A stretch of DNA of 64,000 bases from Opitutaceae bacterium (GCA_027482185.1 JAIXWF010000012.1:62001-126000); one strand, 5' to 3'. Positions 8,899 through 19,908 are shown, numbered from the stretch's first letter. Notes: generated by a model from the letters alone, not told the origin. Numbers and translations: made by a program.

Positions 8899-10529
8899 TC
8901 ACGGCGTCGGCGTCTTGAGCACCCGCTTCGGCACCTTCTGCACGCGCACGAACTTCGCGCGGAACAGATCCTCGAGCGTCTCGCGAATCTCCGGGCTCAG
9001 CCGGCCCACCAAATCCTCGAGTTTCGGCAAGGCCTTGGGATCGCTTTCCTCGGCGGCCTCGACCGCGGCGGGCGTCGCCTTCACGGGTTCGCCGCGCTCC
9101 TTGGCCTCGGCCAAAAATGCCGACTCCGCTTCCGCATCCGGCCACGCCGTCGGCTCGTCGCCCGCCGGGGCAACAGCGTCCGCTTCGACAACGCCTTCCT
9201 CGGCCACCGTCACGGCGGGCGCCGGCGTCTCGGCCGCGGGCTTGGGCTGAGCCGTCAGCGCCGCCGTGCGCATCGGGGCCAACGGCGCCAATTCCGGAAC
9301 CGAGCCCACCGCGGCGGTCTTGGCCGCGGCGCGTTCCGTCGCGCGCAGGCTCAGGCGCGACTCGAGCCGGTCAATCAGCCCTTTTTTTTTTCGTCCCCGG
9401 CACCGCCGGCCGCCGACTCGTCGGTCAACGCCGCCAGTTCCTTGATCAGGCTGTCGATCGCACGCGCCCGGCTGGCCTCGACGGCTTTCAGGAGCGTGAC
9501 TTCGAAATTGATCTTCTCGGCGAGCCCGAGCTTCACGCTGCCCTCGCCCTCGCGAAGCCCGTCGAGCAGCCGCGTCAATTGCTCCGTTGTCATCGGCAGG
9601 CCGCCGAGTTTGTCGCTGCGGCCGCCCTGCGCGATGGCGTCGAGCAAGGCCACCTGCACCAGCGCCTGGAGATCGATCAGCAACCGCACCAAGTCGCGGC
9701 CCGCGGCGTCGCACTCGTCGACGATGGCGACGATCTTCTTGTGATCGCCCGCAGCCAGTGCCGCGGCCAGCGCGGCGATGCGGTCGGCGGCGACCAAGCC
9801 GTAGACATCGAGCACGTCCGGCTCGCCGATCTCGGCGCCGCAGAACGAAATCATCTGGTCGAAAATCGACTGCGCGTCGCGCATGCCGCCGTCGGCGAGA
9901 CGGGCGATGCAGGCCAGGGCGGCGTCGGACACCTTGATCTTCTCGTCGACGGCAATGCGCTTCAGGCGCTCGACGATGAGATCGGGCGGAATCGGCTTCA
10001 GGTCGAAGCGCTGGCAACGCGAGACGATCGTCGGCAGCACCTTCTGCGGATCCGTCGTCGCGAACACGAACTTCACGTGCGCCGGCGGCTCCTCGAGCGT
10101 CTTGAGCAGCGCGTTGAACGCCGCGGCCGAGAGCATGTGCACTTCGTCGATGATGTAGACCTTGAACTTCCCCTGCGCCGGCGCGTACCGCACCGTTTCG
10201 CGCAGGTCGCGGACCTGGTCGACGCCGTTGTTGGAGGCGCCGTCGATCTCGATCACATCGAGATGGGAGCCTTCGGCGATCGAGACGCAGGCGGGATCGT
10301 TGACATCGAAGTCGGCCTTAGGCCCGCCGGTGCAGTTCAACGCTTTGGCAAAGATACGCGCCGTCGAAGTTTTGCCGGTACCGCGCGGCCCGACAAAAAG
10401 ATAGGCGTGGGCGATCCGCTGCCGGGTGATCGCGTTCTTCAGCGTCCGCACCACGTGGTCCTGGCCGACGACATCGTCGAATGTCTGGGGACGCCACTTG
10501 CGGGCGATGACTTGGTAGGCGGTCGACAC
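8899..10529 (-). CDS. dnaX: DNA polymerase III subunit gamma/tau: gamma is 0-frame 9375..10529; tau continues in the -1 frame to 8899
   Basis: [34 protein letters not shown]...[20 protein letters not shown]...[21 protein letters not shown]. The 0-frame stops (GDEKKKG*) just after A10; the overlapping ORF 8899..10017 carries on as ...[20 protein letters not shown]...KRVLKTPTP*. Confidence 0.93.
9377..9391 (-). promoter_or_regulatory. dnaX slippery sequence (A10 run followed by GGGCTGA)
   Basis: Minus strand GAC GAA AAA AAA AAG GGC TGA; contains the A AAA AAG heptamer; the -1 frame is open for about 160 codons. Confidence 0.85.
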
Positions 10530-10579
10530 GTGCGGGTTAGAACAAATCCGCGCATTCGAAGCGCAAATCCGAAATCAAA

Positions 10580-10684
10580 AAAAGTGGCCAGGCACTCCAC
10601 GGCACTGGGAGAACGTCGTTACCGTTGCTACCTTCCGGTCCTGGCGGAGTTCACGCGCCTGCCCATGCATGGCACCTGGCCGCC
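10580..10684 (-). ncRNA. ffs: Small (4.5S-type) signal recognition particle RNA
   Basis: Minus strand GGCCAGGTGCC...GTGAACTCCGCCAGGACCGGAAGGTAGCAACGG...GGAGTGCCTGGCCAC-TTTTTTT; conserved GCCAGGaCCGGAAGGtAGCA apical domain, closing helix GGCCAGG/CCTGGCC, U-tail. Confidence 0.92.
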
Positions 10685-10744
10685 GCGAACCATGCGACCG
10701 ACCTTGCGCAGCGCAACTGCCAATTTCGCGAATCGCCCCGCGGG

Positions 10745-11320
10745 TCAGGGCGCGGGAGCCTTGGGCGCCGCGGGCCGCTCCTCGGCCTTCCCGGCGGCGG
10801 CCCGATTGGCCACTTCGGTGGCGACGGCCTCGACGCGGCGCTTGCGCTCGGCCTGCACGCGCTCCTCGGTCTGGCGGCGGATCTTTTCCAATTCCTCGCG
10901 CTGCTTCGGCGTGAGGACCGCGGAAACATCGACGTACATGCGGTCGGTGACCCGCGCCGTGTCGGCGAGGCTTTCCTGCCGGATGCGCAACAGATCCTCG
11001 CCCGCGCGCTCCACGATGGGCCGGACCTTGGTTTTCTGCTCCGCGGTCAATCCGAGCTTCTGCGTGAACTGCCGCATCAGCGTCGGCGTGATCGCGTTCG
11101 CCCGGGTCGGGGCCGCGACGGGCGCCTGCGGCCCGGCGACCTGCGGCCGCGGCTGATTGTCCGGCGGCAACGGCACCACCGCGCGGTCACCCGCGGGCGG
11201 CGGCGGCGGAGCCTGCATCCGGCGGCCGGACGAAGCCCGCATCGTGAAGAACCCGCCGAAGATCGCCCCGGCGATGAACACGCCGATGAACGCGGAAATG
11301 ACTTTCCACGGCTTTTCCAT
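10745..11320 (-). CDS. Membrane-anchored periplasmic protein, Spy/CpxP (heavy-metal sensor)-like
   Basis: N-terminal TM AFIGVFIAGAIFGGFFTM; paired LTAEQKTKVRPIVERAGEDLLRIR ... LTPKQREELEKIRRQTEERV segments. Confidence 0.55.
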   Translation of the reverse strand: MEKPWKVISAFIGVFIAGAIFGGFFTMRASSGRRMQAPPPPPAGDRAVVPLPPDNQPRPQVAGPQAPVAAPTRANAITPTLMRQFTQKLGLTAEQKTKVRPIVERAGEDLLRIRQESLADTARVTDRMYVDVSAVLTPKQREELEKIRRQTEERVQAERKRRVEAVATEVANRAAAGKAEERPAAPKAPAP

Positions 11321-11322
11321 GC

Positions 11323-11658
11323 TCAGTCGGCGAGGTCGAGGACGATGGCGACGGCGTCGTCGGGGGCGATCGTGTCGGTGTCTTCCGCAAGGTGCAGGGC
11401 CGTGCCGGTCGGCGTGAACGCCGAGGTCACCTCCTGGTAATTCAGCGCGACGCTGAAGAGCGCGAGCAGGCTGGCGACGCCGAGGGCGCGCAGGGCCATG
11501 CGATCGAGCACGGAGACGACGCGGCGCTCCTGCGCCAGCGCGAGGGCGGCGACCCGCGTCGCGAAGCCGTAGGGGGCGGAGGCATCGCGGTCGTCGCGGA
11601 CCGTGCGGGCCGCGGCAGCGAGGCGCTGCCAGGCTTGATGGGAATCGGGGGAGCTCAT
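11323..11658 (-). CDS. Small single-pass membrane protein, possibly an anti-sigma partner
   Basis: MSSPDSHQAWQRLAAAARTVRDDRDASAPYGFATRVAALALAQER...ALRALGVASLLALFSVALNY; start overlaps the sigma-factor stop by 4 nt. Confidence 0.6.
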   Translation of the reverse strand: MSSPDSHQAWQRLAAAARTVRDDRDASAPYGFATRVAALALAQERRVVSVLDRMALRALGVASLLALFSVALNYQEVTSAFTPTGTALHLAEDTDTIAPDDAVAIVLDLAD

Positions 11659-12248
11659 GCGCGTTCCTTTCGTTGTAATTCCTTGAACAGCTTCTGCAAC
11701 TTCCGTCGCGCCCGGAAGGCGCGGACCTTGATCAGCGACTGGTTCCACCCGGTCTGGGCGGCGATCTCGGCGATCGTCTTCTGCTCGAGATCGAGCAGGC
11801 GGATGACCAATTGGTCGTCCGGTTTCAGCTGGTTGAGAAGCTTGTGGACCAATTCGTGCGCCGCCATCGCGTCGTTGGCCGGGACGTCGTTGGTGTTGGT
11901 CATGACGGCGTCGAGCACGTCCGCCTCGCCTTCCGAAAGATCCGCCCAGCGGAACTCCGGCCGGCGTTTCTGGGCCCGCAATTGGTCGATGCAGGTCGTC
12001 ACGGCGATGCGCGACACCCAATGGGTGAACGGCACGGCGCCCTGATACTGGTCGATGCGGGTGAACATTTTCAGAAAGATATCCTGGGCCAGATCCTCTT
12101 CCTGCACGCGGCGCGGCAGGTGGGAACGGACGATCCGGATGACCAAGGGGTAAAGGTGGTCGACCAATTCGCGCGCAGCCCGCTGATCGCGCTGGCGCAC
12201 CCGTTCCAGGCAGCCAGCCAGATCAAACGGCGGGGCGTCGTCGGGCAT
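11655..12248 (-). CDS. ECF-type RNA polymerase sigma factor
   Basis: 197 aa; DLAQDIFLKMFTRIDQYQGAVPFTHWVSRIAVTTCIDQLRAQKRRPE (region 2) and KPDDQLVIRLLDLEQKTIAEIAAQTGWNQSLIKVRAFRARRKL (region 4). Confidence 0.92.
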   Translation of the reverse strand: MPDDAPPFDLAGCLERVRQRDQRAARELVDHLYPLVIRIVRSHLPRRVQEEDLAQDIFLKMFTRIDQYQGAVPFTHWVSRIAVTTCIDQLRAQKRRPEFRWADLSEGEADVLDAVMTNTNDVPANDAMAAHELVHKLLNQLKPDDQLVIRLLDLEQKTIAEIAAQTGWNQSLIKVRAFRARRKLQKLFKELQRKERA

Positions 12249-12578
12249 AGGCGGATGGAGGCGATGACATGCACGTCAGGCAAGACGCGCTTTGCACCGG
12301 TCGGTTACAGAATTGTCCCGGCGTGCCGGAACGGGTCCTTGACTTCGATTTCCGCGTGCCGATATCACCGATGGAACCGAATGCGAATTTCGCTCCAGGC
12401 CCTTCGACTTACGAACGCGCACGACCTTTGAGGACGCCGCCAGCGGCGGGTCGTGCGTAGGCCTGAATTCCCAGTCGCCACCCGAGGTGGCGCTTTGCTA
12501 AACCGTCCGATCCTGGTCGGGCGTTTTGTCCGCCGAATCCCGTTTTCCCAACCTCTCTCCGTCCGTCGTTTTCCGGTC

Positions 12579-14249
12579 ATGCAACCTGCTCCCGTCACGA
12601 AGTACCGTCCGTTCCCGCCCGTCCACCTGCCCAACCGCCAGTGGCCCAACCGCACCCTCGATCGCGCCCCGCATTGGTGCAGCGTCGATCTGCGCGACGG
12701 CAACCAGGCCCTCGCCCAGCCCATGAGCGTCGAGGAAAAGCTCGAGTACTTCGACCTCCTCGTCCGCATCGGCTTCAAGGAAATCGAGGTCGGTTTTCCC
12801 AGCGCCTCCCAGATCGAATTCGATTTTTGCCGCCGTCTGATCGACGAAAACCGCATCCCCGGCGACGTCGCCATCCAGATCCTCTGCCAATGCCGCGAGG
12901 AACTCATCGTGCGCAGCTGCGAGGCCCTCCGCGGCGCCAAGCACGTCATCTTCCATCTCTACAATTCGACCTCGCCCGCGCAGCGGAAGCACGTGTTCAA
13001 CGCGACCCAGGACGACATCGTCCGCATCGCCGTCCAGGGCACGAAGTGGGTGAAACAGCACACGCAGCCCCTCGCCGCCGCCGGCACGCACGTGCGTTTC
13101 CAATATTCGCCCGAGAGCTTCACCAGCACCGAACTCGATTTCGCCCTCCGCATCTGCGAGGCCGTCACCGATGTCTGGCAGCCCACGGCCGACAACAGGA
13201 TCATCCTCAACCTCCCCGCCACCGTCGAGTACGCCACGCCCAACATCCACGCCGACCAGATCGAGTGGATGCACACGCACCTCACGCGCCGCGACCGCAC
13301 CCTCATCTCGCTGCACACGCACAACGACCGCGGCACCGGCGTGGCCGCCACGGAACTCGCCCTGCTCGCCGGCGCCGACCGCGTCGAGGGCACCCTCTTC
13401 GGCAACGGCGAACGCACCGGCAACCTCGACATCGTCACCGTCGCCCTGAACCTCTACACCCACGGCGTCCACCCGAACCTCGACTTCGGCAACATCAACG
13501 AGATCCGCGAGGTCTACGAGCGCACCACGCGCCTCGAGGTGCCCGCCCGCCAACCCTACGCCGGCGAGCTCACGTTCACCGCGTTCAGCGGTTCGCACCA
13601 GGACGCGATCAAGAAGTCCTGGGCCGTCCAGAAACCGGATGAGCCCTGGGACGTGCTCTACATCCCGATCGATCCCGCCGACATCGGCCGCAGCTACAAG
13701 GCCATCATCCGCATCAACGCCCAGTCCGGCAAGGGCGGCGTCGCCTACGTGCTCGAGAACGAATTCGGCTTCTCGCTGCCGAAACTCATGCACAAGGAAA
13801 TCGGCAAACTGGTGAACGACGTCGCCGACGCCCGCGGCACCGAGCTCCAGCCCGACGACATCCACGCCGTCTTCCGCCAGGAATACCTCGAACGCGCCGC
13901 GCCCCTCGCCCTGCGTTCCTTCAAGACCGCGGAGCACGACGGCGCCGTCACCTGCACGGCCGACATCACCCTCGACGGCCGCGCCGTCGCGCTCACCGGC
14001 TCCGGCAACGGCCCGATCGACGCCTTCACCCGCGCCCTCGGCACCACCGCGCTGCCGAAATTCGAGGTCCTCAGCTACGCCGAGCACTCCCTCGGCAAAG
14101 GCTCCGAAGCCCGCGCCGTCAGCTACATCCAGATCAAGACCGAGCGCGGCCTCGCGCTCTTCGGCGCCGGCATCGACACCAACATCGAACTCGCCTCGAT
14201 CAAAGCCATCGTCAGCGCCCTCAACCGCGCGTTGGCGAAACGGAGTTGA
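12579..14249 (+). CDS. leuA: 2-isopropylmalate synthase
   Basis: KYRPFPPVHLPNRQWPNRTLDRAPHWCSVDLRDGNQALAQPMSVEEKLEYFDLLVRIGFKEIEVGFPSASQIEFDF; LeuA dimer domain at C-terminus. Confidence 0.96.
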   Translation: MQPAPVTKYRPFPPVHLPNRQWPNRTLDRAPHWCSVDLRDGNQALAQPMSVEEKLEYFDLLVRIGFKEIEVGFPSASQIEFDFCRRLIDENRIPGDVAIQILCQCREELIVRSCEALRGAKHVIFHLYNSTSPAQRKHVFNATQDDIVRIAVQGTKWVKQHTQPLAAAGTHVRFQYSPESFTSTELDFALRICEAVTDVWQPTADNRIILNLPATVEYATPNIHADQIEWMHTHLTRRDRTLISLHTHNDRGTGVAATELALLAGADRVEGTLFGNGERTGNLDIVTVALNLYTHGVHPNLDFGNINEIREVYERTTRLEVPARQPYAGELTFTAFSGSHQDAIKKSWAVQKPDEPWDVLYIPIDPADIGRSYKAIIRINAQSGKGGVAYVLENEFGFSLPKLMHKEIGKLVNDVADARGTELQPDDIHAVFRQEYLERAAPLALRSFKTAEHDGAVTCTADITLDGRAVALTGSGNGPIDAFTRALGTTALPKFEVLSYAEHSLGKGSEARAVSYIQIKTERGLALFGAGIDTNIELASIKAIVSALNRALAKRS

Positions 14250-14333
14250 GGGTTGAGAGCTGAGAGTTGAGAGCCCCGGCGCTGCGCTGGCAGCGCCCGG
14301 CCAGCCAAAGCCCAAAGCTGAAAGTTGAAAGCC
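14243..14333. repeat. Heptamer array (family A) overlapping the leuA stop, with GC hairpin and a second short array
   Basis: gagttgagggttgagagctgagagttgagag, then GGCGCTGC-gctg-GCAGCGCC (14278-14297), then aaagctgaaagttgaaag. Confidence 0.9.
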
Positions 14334-14338
14334 AGTCA

Positions 14339-14371
14339 GAAGGCGGAGCGTCGCAAGCGCTCCGCCTTTTC
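14339..14371 (+). terminator. Rho-independent terminator after leuA
   Basis: GGCGGAGCG-tcgcaa-GCGCTCCGCC-tttt. Confidence 0.75.
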
Positions 14372-14463
14372 CGTCCTGTCAATCCGGTCTCCGCCGTCCC
14401 GTCCCTCCTGTCCTCCTCAAGAAACGCCCGCCTACCCCGCCGCGCCCGTCCGCGCCCGCGACC

Positions 14464-15501
14464 TCACCACCCGTTCCCCTTCGTGAGCGTCTTCACGCGC
14501 ACGAGAAACATATTCGCGGTGATATAGAGCGTGCTGCCGTCGTCGCCCCAGTTGCAGTTCGCCGTGGGCTGCCCGGTGTTGATGCGTCCGAGCAATTTGC
14601 CCGCCGGCGAAATCACCAGAATCCCGCCCGGGCCGCTCGACCACACGTTGCCCGCGACGTCGACCTTCAGCCCGTCGACCGAGCCCCGCGCCGGCGGTTT
14701 CGCCAGCGGCAGCGCGTCGAAAAACACGCGGCCCTTCGCGAGTAGGCCGTCCGCCTGCACGTCGTACGCCATGACGCGCGGCGCGCGGCCGTCGCTGATG
14801 CCGACATAGAGCGTCTTTTCGTCGGGCGAAAACGCGATGCCGTTCGGGAAATTCAATTCCCGTTCCAGCAACGTCACCTTCCCGTCCAACCCGAGCCGAT
14901 ACACGCCGTTGAAGGGAATCTCCTTCAGCTTCGAATTGTTCACGCCTTCGAGGCCGTACGACGGATCCGTGAAATAGATCTCCCCGTTTTTCCGCACCGC
15001 GAGGTCGTTGGGACTGTTGAAACGCTTGCCGTCCCAGCGCTCCGCCAGCGCGGTGAATTTCCCGTTTTCATAGCGCGCGATCCGCCGCTCGCCGTGCTGG
15101 CACAGGAGCAACCGCCCCTGCGCGTCGCGGGCGAGGCCGTTGCTGCCCGGCTCGCGGAAACCCGGCTGCGGCGTCAGCAATCCGCTCGGCTTCAGGAACA
15201 CATCCACGCCCGTCTTCCCCGGCGTCCACTTCCACGCCGTGTTCTGCGGCACATCCGAAAACACCACGCCGCCCTCGTGCCACACCGGGCCCTCGGACCA
15301 CGTGAACCCTTCCGCCAATTTCTCGACCACGGCATCGGCCGCCACAAGTTGGTCGAAGGCCGGGTCGAAACGCTCGATCTTGCCTTGGAACACCGGCGCG
15401 GCCTTCGCCGCCTTGGCCGCGGGCGCGGCCGGTTCGGCCGCGACGGCGGCGAGGGAAAGGACCAAAAACGACACCATCGTGCGGGGTAAACGGGGGTTCA
15501 T
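14464..15501 (-). CDS. SMP-30/gluconolactonase family secreted protein
   Basis: Signal peptide; EKLAEGFTWSEGPVWHEGGVVFSDVPQNTAWKW...GSNGLARDAQGRLLLCQHGERRIAR...NSPNDLAVRKNGEIYFTDPSYGL. Confidence 0.92.
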   Translation of the reverse strand: MNPRLPRTMVSFLVLSLAAVAAEPAAPAAKAAKAAPVFQGKIERFDPAFDQLVAADAVVEKLAEGFTWSEGPVWHEGGVVFSDVPQNTAWKWTPGKTGVDVFLKPSGLLTPQPGFREPGSNGLARDAQGRLLLCQHGERRIARYENGKFTALAERWDGKRFNSPNDLAVRKNGEIYFTDPSYGLEGVNNSKLKEIPFNGVYRLGLDGKVTLLERELNFPNGIAFSPDEKTLYVGISDGRAPRVMAYDVQADGLLAKGRVFFDALPLAKPPARGSVDGLKVDVAGNVWSSGPGGILVISPAGKLLGRINTGQPTANCNWGDDGSTLYITANMFLVRVKTLTKGNGW

Positions 15502-15628
15502 GCGCCCAACGAATTCCCCGGATTCCGCCCGGGCGAGCGGAAAATAGTCATAGTCCCTCCCCGGCGCCCGGTCCGGCGGGAATCTTTGACGCCGCCCGCC
15601 TCCGCGCTACGGTGCCGCCCCGACCGCC

Positions 15629-16747
<1,119 letters not shown>

Positions 16748-16780
16748 TGCCTGCCTTGGCGGCTCGGGCGCCGAGCTTGG

Positions 16781-17068
16781 GTCACAGAGGACACGGAGGG
16801 AGCACGGAGGTCACGGAGGAGAAACGCGCGCGTTTTCCGCGCGCCTCCTGCACCGTGGACCTCGGTCCGAAGCAATTCCTCCCGCTTGAATCCAAGCAAT
16901 TCCCCGGAACCAACGTCTCCGCCCCACTCGTTTTCCCAATCTCCCCTCCTCCCTGACCTCTGTGCTCCGTCCGTGACCTCTGTGGTTCAAACGAACATGC
17001 ATCGGCGGCCCACCGCCTTTCCTGTTTCTCCTCCGTGACCTCCGTGCCTCCTCCGTGACCTCTGTGTC
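16781..17068. repeat. 45-bp imperfect inverted repeat made of CACGGAGG-type units, with a third copy between the arms
   Basis: Left 16781-16825 gtcacagaggacacggagggagcacggaggtcacggaggagaaac; right 17024-17068 is its reverse complement at about 41/45; additional array near 16952-16990. Confidence 0.9.
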
Positions 17069-17131
17069 GAAAAGACCGACCCCGCCCGTTTTCCGGCTGG
17101 CCTGCCGGCCCGGTCTCGCATTCCAGAAAGC

Positions 17132-19024
17132 GTGCCCGATTCGCTCCGGCTGATTGCGCAAGGCGCGCTGCTCCTCGCCGGCCTGCTCGGCCCCGGCGCC
17201 GCGTTGCTGCGCGCGCTGCGCCTGCCGTTCGCGATCGGGCCTGCGTTTCTCGGTTCCGTCGCCGTGCATTATACGACGCTGCTCGCGTTGGTGTTCACCG
17301 GCCTGACGATTTCCCTCGTTTCAATCTCCGCCGGCTTGTCGCTGGCGGCGTTCGCCGCGCTGGCCTATGCGCGTCTGCGCCCGCCCGCCGCACCGGTCGG
17401 CCCCGACTTTAGCGCCCTTGAACCGACGCTACCGGCCTGGCGTCGCCGGCTCGGACCGCTCGGCGATCTCGGGGCCTGGACTCCCCTCTACATTATCTTC
17501 TGGGCCGCGTTGCTCGTGCGGGCGTGGCATCAACCGCTCGCCGGTCCCGACGTCGAGTTCCGCTGGAGCTATCTCGCCGAACAAATGCTGCGGCTCGGCC
17601 ACCTCGACTTCTATCCGCCGCGCCACGCCACCGACTTCCGCGCCTACTTCTGGGCCGAAAGCCTCCCGCCTGGCGCCGCCGCCCTGCACGCCTGGGCCTA
17701 CGCCTGCGCCGGCGGCGTCGGTAAATCCGTCGCCTGGACCGTACCCGCGACCGTGCTCCAACTCTGGACGCTCCACGAATTCCTCTGGCTCGCCGCGCAA
17801 CGCCTCTCGCGCCCGCCCGCCGCCCGCCTCGTCGTGCTCGCCGCCGCCGCCTGTCCCTTGCTGACGTGGTCCGTGTTGCTCGGCCAGGAAACCGGGCTGA
17901 CCGCCCTCGCCGCCGCCGGCATCGTGCTCGGCTTGGCGGCGTGGCAAGCGACGTCGTCGCCCGGCTGGCTGGTCTTCGTCGGCCTCGCCGCGCTCGTCGG
18001 CGCCGCGGCACGCGAATACGGACTCGTGTTTCCGCTCCTTGCCGCCGGCGGATTGTGGCTGGTGCGCGCGCCGCGGATCGGCTGGCTCGCGTGCGGCGTC
18101 CCGCTCTTGCTCGCCGCGTTCTGGCCGCTGCGCACCTGGTTCCTCACCGGCAATCCGTTCTACAGCCTCGCCCTCGGACCGCTGCCCGTGAATCCACGCT
18201 TCATCGCTTGGATCAACCACGATGCCGCCGCCTTCGCCGCGGCGCTCACGTCGTCCGCCGGTTGGCGCGAGCTCGGCCGCTACGCGTTGCAGTACGCACC
18301 GACCGCTTTGCTCGGCGCCATCGTCCTCCTCCCCGCCGCCCTGCGCCGCAATGTCTGGCGCCGCGAAGCGATCGCGTTGCTCGTCGCCGTCGGCGTGATC
18401 GCGCTGCTCTGGGCCGCCTCCGTGCGCTACACGTCCGGCGGGCTCTTCTATTCGCTGCGCGTGCTCGCCCCGGCCCTCGCCCTCGGCGTGCTCGCCCTCG
18501 GTCTCGCCCTCGCGTCCGTGGCGCGGCTCCGCCCCGAGTTTTTCCGCGGCCTGCGCGTCGCGTTGTTCGTGCTCGTGCTCGGCACTTTGCCCGCCTCGCT
18601 GTCGCTCCCGCTCAATCCCGCGCGCACGCCGTGGCGCGAATGGCCCGCCTTCAACGCGATCCGGCACGCGCCCACGGGCATCGCCGACGAGACGGCCGCT
18701 TTGCTGCAACGCCTCGGCTCCGACGGCGCCATCTTGGCGGACGCCCCGGGTTTCCAAACGCGTTTCCTGCCGCTCGGCCGCACCGTCGTCCCGTTGTGGA
18801 GCCCGGATGCGGATTGGCTCTTCGACAATACCTTGTCGGAGGCCGACGTCGTCGCCCGTTGGCGCGCCAGCGGCATCCGCTGGATCGTGATCACGAAGTG
18901 GCAGGCCAACCTCGACTTCTTCAACCGCCACTCCCGCTGGTCCCGCCCGCCGCTGCGTTTGCAACCCGTCGGCGAGACCGCCCAGACCGCGGTCTTCGCG
19001 CTCTCCGCCGCCTCCGCCCCGTAG
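17132..19024 (+). CDS. Multi-pass membrane protein, glycosyltransferase-like
   Basis: 630 aa, many hydrophobic helices, GTG start, hydrophilic C-terminal domain ...LSEADVVARWRASGIRWIVITKWQANLDFF. Confidence 0.6.
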   Translation: MPDSLRLIAQGALLLAGLLGPGAALLRALRLPFAIGPAFLGSVAVHYTTLLALVFTGLTISLVSISAGLSLAAFAALAYARLRPPAAPVGPDFSALEPTLPAWRRRLGPLGDLGAWTPLYIIFWAALLVRAWHQPLAGPDVEFRWSYLAEQMLRLGHLDFYPPRHATDFRAYFWAESLPPGAAALHAWAYACAGGVGKSVAWTVPATVLQLWTLHEFLWLAAQRLSRPPAARLVVLAAAACPLLTWSVLLGQETGLTALAAAGIVLGLAAWQATSSPGWLVFVGLAALVGAAAREYGLVFPLLAAGGLWLVRAPRIGWLACGVPLLLAAFWPLRTWFLTGNPFYSLALGPLPVNPRFIAWINHDAAAFAAALTSSAGWRELGRYALQYAPTALLGAIVLLPAALRRNVWRREAIALLVAVGVIALLWAASVRYTSGGLFYSLRVLAPALALGVLALGLALASVARLRPEFFRGLRVALFVLVLGTLPASLSLPLNPARTPWREWPAFNAIRHAPTGIADETAALLQRLGSDGAILADAPGFQTRFLPLGRTVVPLWSPDADWLFDNTLSEADVVARWRASGIRWIVITKWQANLDFFNRHSRWSRPPLRLQPVGETAQTAVFALSAASAP

Positions 19025-19180
19025 CCCCGGGCGCTCCCGGAACCCGCCCGGAATCTGCACTTTCCGCTTGCGCTCCGGCGTCGGCCGACATCTTACCGCA
19101 CCTCCCCGGGTAGCCGCGGCGGACTTCGTTCCGCCGGCCTGGTCTACCCCGCACATCCCTTCACGCTTCGCCAAGTTCCC

Positions 19181-19900
19181 ATGATTGAAGTCAAAGGTCT
19201 GGTCAAAACTTACGGCGCGAAACGCGCGGTCGATGGCGTCACCTTCACGGTGAAACGCGGCGACATCCTCGGCTTCCTCGGCCCCAACGGCGCCGGCAAG
19301 TCGACCACGATGAAAATGATCACGGGCTTCCTCCGCCCCGATGCCGGCACGGCCACGGTCGACGGCGTCGACGTCACCGCGGATCCCGTCCGGGTGAAAC
19401 AGAAACTCGGTTACCTGCCCGAAAGCGCCCCCGCCTACCCCGAGATGACCGTGGAGGAATTCCTCGGCTTCATCGCCGAAGTCCGCGGCTTCCGCGGCGC
19501 CGCCAAGGCCGCGCAGGTCGACCGCGCCGTGCAGCTCACCCACCTCGCGCCGGTGCGGAAACAGACGATCGAAACGCTTTCCAAGGGCTTCAAGCAACGC
19601 GTCGGTTTCGCCCAGGCCCTGCTGCACGATCCCGCGGCGCTGATCCTCGACGAACCGACCGACGGTCTCGATCCGAACCAGAAGAACGAGGTCCGTTCGC
19701 TGATCAAAAACATGTCGGCCGAAAAGGCCGTGATCCTCTCGACGCACATCCTCGAGGAAGTCGACGCGATCTGCAACCGGGTGATCATCATCTCCCGCGG
19801 CAAAGTCGTCGCCGACGAAACCCCCGAGCAGCTGCGCGCCCGCAAACCCGGCGCCCGCCTCGACGAGATCTTCCGCTCCCTGACCCACGGGGACATCTGA
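19181..19900 (+). CDS. ABC transporter ATP-binding protein (Gld-type export system)
   Basis: GFLGPNGAGKSTTMKMITGFLRPDAG (Walker A), LSKGFKQRVGFAQALLHDPAALILDEPTDGLDPNQ. Confidence 0.93.
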   Translation: MIEVKGLVKTYGAKRAVDGVTFTVKRGDILGFLGPNGAGKSTTMKMITGFLRPDAGTATVDGVDVTADPVRVKQKLGYLPESAPAYPEMTVEEFLGFIAEVRGFRGAAKAAQVDRAVQLTHLAPVRKQTIETLSKGFKQRVGFAQALLHDPAALILDEPTDGLDPNQKNEVRSLIKNMSAEKAVILSTHILEEVDAICNRVIIISRGKVVADETPEQLRARKPGARLDEIFRSLTHGDI

Positions 19901-19908
19901 TCCCGGCC

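Noticed and set aside
9375-9391. dnaX read as a pseudogene/frameshift error
   Set aside because: The stop placement immediately after a canonical slippery run and the long open -1 frame fit the known dnaX gamma/tau mechanism better, though raw-read confirmation of A10 is still needed.
12400-12578. T-box or leucine attenuator upstream of leuA
   Set aside because: Small hairpins exist (gccacccgaggtggc), but the conserved T-box AGGGTGGNACCGCG sequence and a Leu-codon leader peptide are not present.
12498-14315. 605-aa minus-strand ORF over leuA
   Set aside because: Antisense composition artefact; leuA identity is unambiguous.
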